DNA from: Shewanella sp.
GTDB taxonomy: Bacteria; Pseudomonadota; Gammaproteobacteria; Enterobacterales; Shewanellaceae
DNA: 6,745 nt
Direction: 5' to 3'
Assembly: GCA_004195335.1 (NCBI GenBank)
Contig: SDWK01000834.1
Span: 1-6,745 of the forward strand
Shown here: positions 6,353 through 6,745 of the stretch, piece after piece
Position numbering within the stretch: the first letter of the stretch is position 1
Layout of the letters: every line of letters starts with the position of its first letter
Notes under the pieces: generated by a model
Seen by the model: the letters and a program-made list of their open reading frames with translations, nothing else
Databases searched by the model: none
Told to the model about the DNA's origin: nothing
Position numbers and translations under genes: made by a program

Positions 6353-6739
6353 TTAACCGTTAGCTTCTAACTCAATGGGATTTTCTTTACGGTCAAAGAT
6401 AACGTAGCGCCCGATCCCATTACCTGTTTCTATGTCGTTGGCCATCTTATTTAAAAATGGTTCTGCTTCATCGGTAGTAGGCGCAACCCCATTTTCGCCG
6501 CTTAGGCTGGCAATGAAGACAAAGTTCCATTGCTTGGCAATCGCATCGGCTTCCTTGACTAACGCATCAAAAGTGGGGAGCTCAGAAGGCAATTTGTCTA
6601 CGCACATCACTGGGGAAATGGTCCCTCTTTGGTGTTTCTTACTCTTTTTGGGATTGATTGACTCAGCATTGGCAAAAAGGAACATCAGACGTTGAGGTAC
6701 CGACTGTTCATTAGTCATCTGGAGAAGTTCTTTAAACAT
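6353..6739 (-). CDS. Small conserved protein of a family often labelled 'ribonucleotide reductase subunit alpha'
   Basis: Reads 128 residues from the ATG at 6739. The pattern PQRLMFLFA (15-23), then PVMCVDKLPSELPTFDALV and later FVFIASLSGENGVAPTTDEAE resembles, from memory, a short proteobacterial family that databases often name 'ribonucleotide reductase subunit alpha'. The protein is far too short for, and shows no motif of, a real ribonucleotide reductase, so that name is probably an error and the function is unknown. It has no signal peptide or membrane segment. The frame stays open to the window edge, and relatives as I recall them carry a few more residues before the equivalent of MFKELLQ, so the true start may lie outside. 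A second ATG at residue 8 has no good Shine-Dalgarno sequence. The HPP gene follows after 165 nt on the same strand, probably with its own promoter. Confidence 0.7.
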   Translation of the reverse strand: MFKELLQMTNEQSVPQRLMFLFANAESINPKKSKKHQRGTISPVMCVDKLPSELPTFDALVKEADAIAKQWNFVFIASLSGENGVAPTTDEAEPFLNKMANDIETGNGIGRYVIFDRKENPIELEANG

Positions 6740-6745
6740 TTTTAT

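Noticed and set aside
6432..6695. 87-residue + strand frame opposite the last gene
   Set aside because: The - strand protein carries conserved family stretches; this one shows none.

Overview
The window holds the 3' two-thirds of a respiratory nitrate reductase operon (narGHJI), followed by a PpiC-type peptidyl-prolyl isomerase gene. Two genes on the opposite strand come next: a small HPP-family membrane protein and a short conserved cytoplasmic protein. Moderate GC, AT-rich spacers and close similarity of the Nar proteins to the Escherichia coli set point to a facultatively anaerobic gammaproteobacterium, probably marine (Shewanella, Moritella, Psychromonas or a relative). I cannot fix the genus from sequence alone.

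Layout, left to right. Bases 2-1489 encode the C-terminal part of NarG; its start lies outside the window. narH (1502-3040), narJ (3044-3778, GTG start) and narI (3789-4466) follow on the + strand with gaps of 12, 3 and 10 nt, each with a Shine-Dalgarno sequence lying close to or inside the end of the preceding gene. They form one operon. A 225-nt spacer (4467-4691) contains three successive hairpins; the first is a probable terminator. A site resembling an FNR box sits in the arm of the second. The PpiC-type gene (4692-5507) ends 46 nt before a clear intrinsic terminator (5554-5581). The HPP gene (6187-5669, - strand) converges on that terminator. It is preceded by a 9/10 match to the FNR box. 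The last gene (6739-6353, - strand) reaches almost to the window edge and may start beyond it.

How the genes work together. NarG, NarH and NarI form the membrane-bound quinol:nitrate oxidoreductase. Electrons pass from quinol through the two b hemes of NarI and the iron-sulfur clusters of NarH to the molybdenum site of NarG, which reduces nitrate to nitrite in the cytoplasm. NarJ is the private chaperone for cofactor insertion and membrane docking of NarGH. The PpiC-type protein has no signal peptide and probably helps fold Nar or related proteins in the cytoplasm. The HPP protein could handle nitrite, since some HPP proteins are nitrite transporters, but that is inference here.

This is mostly an ordinary, well-understood region, and I found no sign of a wholly new system. 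The best leads are the HPP gene beside nar with its FNR-like box, and the structured spacer in front of the isomerase gene.
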